In this document: positions 23,480-27,280 of the stretch, piece by piece
How positions within the stretch are numbered: position 1 is the first letter of the stretch
Layout of the letters: each line of letters opens with the position of its first letter
DNA from: Timburyella sp030842085
Lineage (GTDB): Bacteria > Bacillota > Clostridia > Oscillospirales > Acutalibacteraceae
Direction: 5' to 3'
Assembly (NCBI GenBank): GCA_030842085.1
Contig: JAUUSE010000022.1
Coordinates: 1-27,280 of the forward strand
DNA: 27,280 nucleotides
Notes under the pieces: model-generated
Told to the model about the DNA's origin: nothing
Database searches by the model: none
Seen by the model: only the letters and a program-made list of their open reading frames with translations
Program-made: the position numbers and the translations under genes

Positions 23480-24256
23480 TTAGGTTAAATTCAGCGGCCT
23501 GTCGTCATCGAACAAATGTGTGTCTTTAAGCAAATACCGAGTTGTTATATCCGCCATTTTTACCGCATCTGCAGCAATGCATCGCGCAGCGCCGAAATTT
23601 CCGTACCAAACGGCGCCGCCGGCTTTAAATGCCGGCTCCATTTTATCGTAATGCTCAGAAGGCTCGATTTTCAGCTCCTCGGTATGATGGCGGTACTGCG
23701 GCACATAAAAGCGCCTGCCGTCAGGTGCGATTACTATAAATTCCTGCGGAGCCTTTGCAATGCGGTTTTCGATGTTGCACCACTCTTCTACGCCATGCAG
23801 GAATGTATTGCTTTTTAGCGTACAGCCGATGAAGAGAATAGTAGCCTTTCTATCGTAAAGCTTGCCCCAACATCCATTTCGCGGGCACGGGGTAGTTGTT
23901 CTCTCTTCACCTGCCGTAAAGCTCTCGGCATCTCTGCCCAGCGCAGCTACCGAATGAGTAGGATGCAGTGAGCGTATAACACCCGGCCGCTTAAGAAAGA
24001 GATTGCTGAGCAGGCCTACACACGAAGGCTCGCTGTCGGCTCTGAATACGTTATAAGACTGATTCATTTGCGCCCATGTATGAGTTGGAAAAACAAGCAA
24101 GCCGTCTTTCATATAACTGCACAGTACGTCAAGCACCGTCTGTGCGCCGCCCTCTACATTTCCAATTGACTTCATAGAAGAGTGCACAAGCAGTGTGCCG
24201 CGAGGATTAATTTTTAGCTTGGTCAGCTGCTGAGCCAGTTCTTTTGCAGTATACAT
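23480..24256 (-). CDS. AAC(3)-family N-acetyltransferase (Antibiotic_NAT fold)
   Basis: 258 aa. The family (PF02522) uses acetyl-CoA to modify the 3-amino group of aminoglycosides, but many chromosomal members have other or unknown substrates. Visible motifs are TLLVHSSMKSIG (21-32), FPTHTWAQ (56-63), the signature SLHPTHSVAALG (96-107) and TFLHGVEEWC (151-160) with His154. I use ATG at 24256, preceded by AAAGGTAAGG, because family similarity begins there; an in-frame ATG at 24322 would add 22 basic residues. It is divergent from dus with interlocked promoters. Resistance cannot be inferred from sequence alone. Confidence 0.88.
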   Translation of the reverse strand: MYTAKELAQQLTKLKINPRGTLLVHSSMKSIGNVEGGAQTVLDVLCSYMKDGLLVFPTHTWAQMNQSYNVFRADSEPSCVGLLSNLFLKRPGVIRSLHPTHSVAALGRDAESFTAGEERTTTPCPRNGCWGKLYDRKATILFIGCTLKSNTFLHGVEEWCNIENRIAKAPQEFIVIAPDGRRFYVPQYRHHTEELKIEPSEHYDKMEPAFKAGGAVWYGNFGAARCIAADAVKMADITTRYLLKDTHLFDDDRPLNLT

Positions 24257-24410
24257 TTGCCTTACCTTTCCCCATATTTTAAATATGCGGCCGCTTTTCA
24301 TCATTCTTACTATATAGAGCATGCCAAAACCGGCCCGCTTAATGCCGAAAGTATTTTGAAGAAATTAGCAGCGATTTATTTTTTATTATACCATATTATT
24401 ATAAACTAAC

Positions 24411-24438
24411 ATAATATAATTAACAAATCATCTGTCAA
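24411..24438 (-). promoter_or_regulatory. Promoter of the AAC(3)-like gene
   Basis: Minus strand: consensus -35 TTGACA (24433-24438), 16-base spacer, TATTAT (24411-24416). A second option, TTGTTA-17-TATAAT, lies just downstream on the same strand. Either gives a leader over 100 nt long. Confidence 0.5.
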
Positions 24439-24452
24439 TGTGACCTTTGGTG

Positions 24453-24461
24453 TGATATAAT
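24453..24461 (+). promoter_or_regulatory. Extended -10 promoter of dus
   Basis: TGATATAAT is an extended -10 (TGN-TATAAT), 33 bases before the dus ATG. No good -35 lies 17 bases upstream; that position is occupied by the -35 of the opposing gene. Confidence 0.55.
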
Positions 24462-24494
24462 CTATAAATAAATTTATACTTTCAGGCGGGATTT

Positions 24495-25616
24495 ATGGAG
24501 ATAGGAAATGTAAAAATAGAAGGCTTTGCGGCTCTTGCGCCAATGGCAGGAGTGGCCGACAGAGCCATGCGTGAGCTTTGCATGCTCTATGGCGCGGCAT
24601 TTTGCGTAACTGAGCTTATCAGCGCCAAAGCGGTGTCTATGGGCGACAAAAAATCATTAGAGCTCATGAATATAACAGACAGCCAGCGGCCGATAGGCCT
24701 GCAGCTTTTCGGGTCAGAGCCGGAGACTATGGCGAAAGCCGCAGAAATTGCTGAAGCAAAACATCCTGATTTTATAGATATAAACATGGGCTGTCCCGCG
24801 CCTAAGGTGCTCTCCTCCGGCGGCGGTTCAGCGCTCATGAAAGATTTGCCGCTGGCTGAAAAAATCGTATCAGCTGTTGTAAAAGCTGTAAGTTTGCCGG
24901 TAAGCGTCAAAATGCGCACGGGCTTCAGCAAGGGCGAATTCACCGCGACCGAGCTTGCAAAGCGATGCGAGGCTGCCGGTGCATCATTTATAACAGTTCA
25001 CGGCCGAACGCGAGAACAGATGTATGCTCCGCCGGCAGACCTTGACGCTATAGCGGCCGTTAAAAAGTCTGTCGGCATTCCGGTTATAGGCAACGGAGAC
25101 ATATATACTCCGGCAGACGCGGAAGATATGTATTCACGCACCGGATGCGGCTTTGTAATGATAGGGCGCGGCGCCTTGGGATGTCCATGGATATTTGCTC
25201 AAATAAATTCGGCATTGTCCGGCAAAGGTATACAAAGCGGCATGCCGTTTAAAGCTAAAAACATATCGGGCGGCAGTGATTTTGAAGCTTTATCGCCGGA
25301 CGGAAATTTCTCTTATGACGCCATTTCGAATATAATCGACACATTTGACGGCGGCGCTGCATGCAATAATGATTATTTTTCATATCCGGATAATATAGAT
25401 ATTGCCTACCGTATGAAAATATTGCTTATTCATGCGGCGCTTATATCCAAATATAAGGGCGAGCGCACCGCTATGCTGGAAATACGAAAGCACGCCGCAT
25501 GGTATATTAAGGGGATTAAAGGCGCCGCCAATTTCCGCCGCGAGTGCAGTGAGATAAACACGCTGACGGATTTGAAGACTTTATGCGAAAAGGTATGCAG
25601 TATCAGCGGCGTATAA
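24495..25616 (+). CDS. dus: tRNA dihydrouridine synthase, DusB type
   Basis: 373-aa FMN enzyme that reduces uridines in the tRNA D-loop. The TIM barrel shows APMAGVADRAMREL (15-28), GLQLFGSEPETMAKAA (68-83), IDINMGCPAPKV with catalytic Cys100, SVKMRTGF, TVHGRTREQMY and IGNGDIYTPADAEDM, then GRGALGCPWIFAQIN. The C-terminal helical domain ends in KYKGERTAMLEIRKHAAWYIKG. Between WIFAQIN and the helix MKILLIHAAL there are about 67 residues against roughly 30 in typical DusB, a Gly/Ser/Asp-rich insertion (about 243-305). AGGCGGG precedes the ATG. The coaX gene follows 177 bases later in the same direction; dus and coaX are often close in Clostridia. Confidence 0.95.
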   Translation: MEIGNVKIEGFAALAPMAGVADRAMRELCMLYGAAFCVTELISAKAVSMGDKKSLELMNITDSQRPIGLQLFGSEPETMAKAAEIAEAKHPDFIDINMGCPAPKVLSSGGGSALMKDLPLAEKIVSAVVKAVSLPVSVKMRTGFSKGEFTATELAKRCEAAGASFITVHGRTREQMYAPPADLDAIAAVKKSVGIPVIGNGDIYTPADAEDMYSRTGCGFVMIGRGALGCPWIFAQINSALSGKGIQSGMPFKAKNISGGSDFEALSPDGNFSYDAISNIIDTFDGGAACNNDYFSYPDNIDIAYRMKILLIHAALISKYKGERTAMLEIRKHAAWYIKGIKGAANFRRECSEINTLTDLKTLCEKVCSISGV

Positions 25617-25793
25617 AATCTTCTATGCTTATTGCAAACATATGCTATCATTATCCAGCATTGTTTAGGTTAAATCATTAAGCCGAAAATCTGGCTATTG
25701 CCTTACCCATTTTAACAACTTAAGCAGGATAGAAAACATCATAACCAAATGGTCATAGTTTAAGAACGATTGTGTTTAGCAGGAGGTCGAAAT

Positions 25794-26558
25794 ATGATAT
25801 TGGCAGTCGATATAGGAAATACAAATATAAAATTTGGCATATATGAAAAACGCTTTATAAAGCTTATACGCCTCGCAACCGACAGCACGCGCACGGCGGT
25901 GCAGTATGCTGCAGATATAAGCTCTGTTTTCTCGTTTGAGAAAATAGATATTTCTCAAATCACCGGCGCCGTTGTATCGTCAGTTGTCCCTCCGCTTACT
26001 GTCAGAATATGTGAAGCCGTTAAGGCCGTAACTGGCGCTTTGCCGCTTATACTCGGAATAGACATAAAAACCGGGCTGAATATAAAAATCCACTCTCCGT
26101 CTTCTCTCGGCGCCGACCTTATTGCAGGAGCTGTTGGCGCCAAGGTAAAGTATACTGCTCCGTGCATAATATTCGATTTGGGAACGGCAAACACCGTCAG
26201 CGTGATTGACAAAAACGGCGATTTTATCGGCGGGGCCATTATGGCCGGCGTCAATATATCGCTTTCGGCTCTCACCGATAAAACCGCTCAGCTTCCTCCC
26301 GTCAGCGTAGATTTTCCCGTAGGCGTTATAGGAAAAAATACGCATGACAGCATGATAAGCGGCGCGGTATTTGGCGCGGCCGGAGCCATTGACGGCTTTT
26401 GTGAGCGTATAGAACTTGAATTGGGAGCATCCGCCGCCTGCATAGCCACCGGCGGGATTTCAAAATTTATTCTCCCCTATTGCCGGCGAAAAATCACATA
26501 TGATGAATATTTGGCTCTCGACGGACTTATAGAAATATATCGGCTTAACAAAGGTTAA
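25794..26558 (+). CDS. coaX: Type III pantothenate kinase
   Basis: 254 aa. It phosphorylates pantothenate, the first step of CoA synthesis, which supplies the CoA used by AcpS and AdhE. The ASKHA phosphate-1 motif is AVDIGNTNIKFG (4-15) with Asp6. The pantothenate-site GXDR motif reads GADL (106-109), the phosphate-2 motif FDLGTANTV (127-135) and the loop GGAIMAGV (146-153), all slightly different from the textbook GADR, DFGTATT and GGAIxPG. Related Clostridial enzymes also show GxDL, as far as I recall. I chose ATG at 25794 with AGGAGG 8 bases upstream over the TTG at 25770. Sixteen of the first 103 codons are Ile, 13 of them AUA. Confidence 0.93.
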   Translation: MILAVDIGNTNIKFGIYEKRFIKLIRLATDSTRTAVQYAADISSVFSFEKIDISQITGAVVSSVVPPLTVRICEAVKAVTGALPLILGIDIKTGLNIKIHSPSSLGADLIAGAVGAKVKYTAPCIIFDLGTANTVSVIDKNGDFIGGAIMAGVNISLSALTDKTAQLPPVSVDFPVGVIGKNTHDSMISGAVFGAAGAIDGFCERIELELGASAACIATGGISKFILPYCRRKITYDEYLALDGLIEIYRLNKG

Positions 26559-26784
26559 AGCGTATTTACATTTATAATTTCAAAAGCTCAAGAAATTTAT
26601 ATATTAACAGTGTCATATCTCTCAATACCGTCAATTTGTATATTAAGCAGCTATATATTTTACTATTTGCCGTAAGCTTTATTGGAGCTGTTAAAATGCT
26701 GCTATTATTTTGTTTCACTTAATGTTAATTAAACTTCCATTTAATATGCCTAATTATCTTTCGGCCTAAAATGACGATATTAAT

Positions 26785-26820
26785 AAAGCCGGTATGGAAA
26801 ATTTGTCCGTACCGGCTTTT
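26785..26820. terminator. Strong hairpin, probable bidirectional terminator
   Basis: AAAGCCGGTA (26785-26794) pairs with TACCGGCTTT (26810-26819), extended inward by GGA/TCC. The flanks are A-rich upstream and T-rich downstream. It lies 227 bases after coaX, so it may end coaX transcripts or those of a gene beyond the window on the opposite strand. Confidence 0.75.
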
Positions 26821-27215
26821 GCTATTCACTTAAGTATTAATCTTTTCATCAAAATTTATTGCAAGACACGCATTAGTTTATAAAAGCACAGCCAATTTAT
26901 ATGCATCATAGATGACGACAATCGTTAGCGGCTTCTATATATACAAAAATGGTTAATTGTGAAAAACACCGCTTTAAATACAAACATGCAAGAATTATAA
27001 TGTAAGGAATAAAATCGTACATTTTTAAATCTACCCGTTCAAGGAAATACAAACATAATTATACCTATATGTTCTGAAGCATGAAAATTTCACCCGACTG
27101 TAGTCCATTTTTCACTAATTTATACAAGTATGCTTTATACATCCCTAAATGGTACTCCGGGCCGATAATTGTAGCGTTAATTAAAATTACATATCAAAAG
27201 CTCGCTGCAAATAAA

Positions 27216-27278
27216 CTAAATATCGCTATTGTTTTTATTATCATAAAGAGGAGATAAGTCAATAGCGCCGTTTACGGA
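27216..27278 (-). CDS. Possible C-terminal end of a gene cut by the window edge
   Basis: A minus-strand frame open from the window edge encodes SVNGAIDLSPLYDNKNNSDI and a TAG stop. Twenty codons cannot prove a gene. The Asp/Asn-rich polar tail is plausible for a protein terminus. No terminator follows immediately. Confidence 0.2.
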   Translation of the reverse strand, partial: SVNGAIDLSPLYDNKNNSDI

Positions 27279-27280
27279 TT

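Larger units (their letters stand above)
26559..27280. other. AT-rich right-end region without a supported complete gene
   Basis: Apart from the hairpin at 26785-26820 I see no promoter pair or RNA I can name. Two short minus-strand frames near the end (27216-27278 and 27065-27193) look protein-like but are in different frames. No tRNA is evident. Confidence 0.5.

Noticed and set aside
23480..24256. Calling the AAC(3)-like protein an acquired resistance gene
   Set aside because: Its composition and context match the chromosome, there is no mobile element, and many members of the family do not act on antibiotics.
1..27280. CRISPR arrays, prophage, transposase or restriction-modification genes
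   Set aside because: No regularly spaced repeats, and no coding sequence resembling these systems was found in any reading frame I examined.

Overview
The window looks like a chromosomal segment of an anaerobic, spore-forming member of the Clostridia (Firmicutes). The evidence is a Rex-controlled bifunctional AdhE, two small CotF-type spore coat proteins, an EndoA/MazF-type RNase, GTP-dependent PEP carboxykinase, an OmpR-type two-component pair, strong AGGAGG-type ribosome binding sites, and T-tailed hairpin terminators after many genes. Coding DNA is of moderate GC and intergenic DNA is very AT-rich. AUA is by far the commonest Ile codon in at least one gene I counted (coaX). I see no rRNA, tRNA, CRISPR array, IS element, phage gene or intact mobile element. 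Most genes are housekeeping, so the more unusual signals are in intergenic and leader sequences and in some protein variants.

Left part (1-6900), all on the minus strand: a response regulator/histidine kinase operon closed by a clear terminator; a PF06541-type membrane protein with a long coiled-coil N-terminal extension, followed by a 112-bp imperfect palindrome; then a large isoleucyl-tRNA synthetase of an atypical type with its own promoter, structured leader and terminator. Middle (6900-11550): two plus-strand genes (an AT-rich five-helix membrane protein behind a perfect 16-bp inverted repeat, and a TfoX C-terminal-domain protein), a bidirectional terminator, adhE on the minus strand with two Rex-type operators around its promoter, and a divergent pair of CotF-like coat genes.

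11550-15520: mazF (minus, no antitoxin visible), a gene-less 480 bp where alr is often found in related genomes, and an operon of DUF6106-like protein - acpS - nnrD/E - small lipoprotein, with a near-consensus promoter, a leader hairpin and a terminator. 15520-17650: a possible 200-nt structured RNA on the plus strand, then pckG (minus). 17990-19900: tightly overlapping LMW phosphatase (YwlE-like) - rimI - tsaD. 20020-20430 is a gene-less block with diverged internal repeats, followed by polA (minus). The right end has an AAC(3)-family acetyltransferase (minus) divergent from a DusB-type dihydrouridine synthase and a type III pantothenate kinase (plus), then about 720 bp with a strong hairpin and at most a fragment of another gene.

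Functionally the genes cover envelope signalling, translation (IleRS, Dus, TsaD/RimI), fermentation redox balance (Rex-AdhE), anaplerosis (PckG), cofactor supply and repair (CoaX and AcpS linked by CoA chemistry, NnrD/E for NAD(P)HX), DNA repair (PolA) and sporulation (CotF). I did not find a convincing novel multi-gene system. The signals I would pursue are the noncoding RNA candidate at 15564-15763, the long palindrome at 1929-2046, the ileS leader with two competing pairings over its ribosome binding site, the paired Rex operators, and the repeat-bearing block at 20020-20430.
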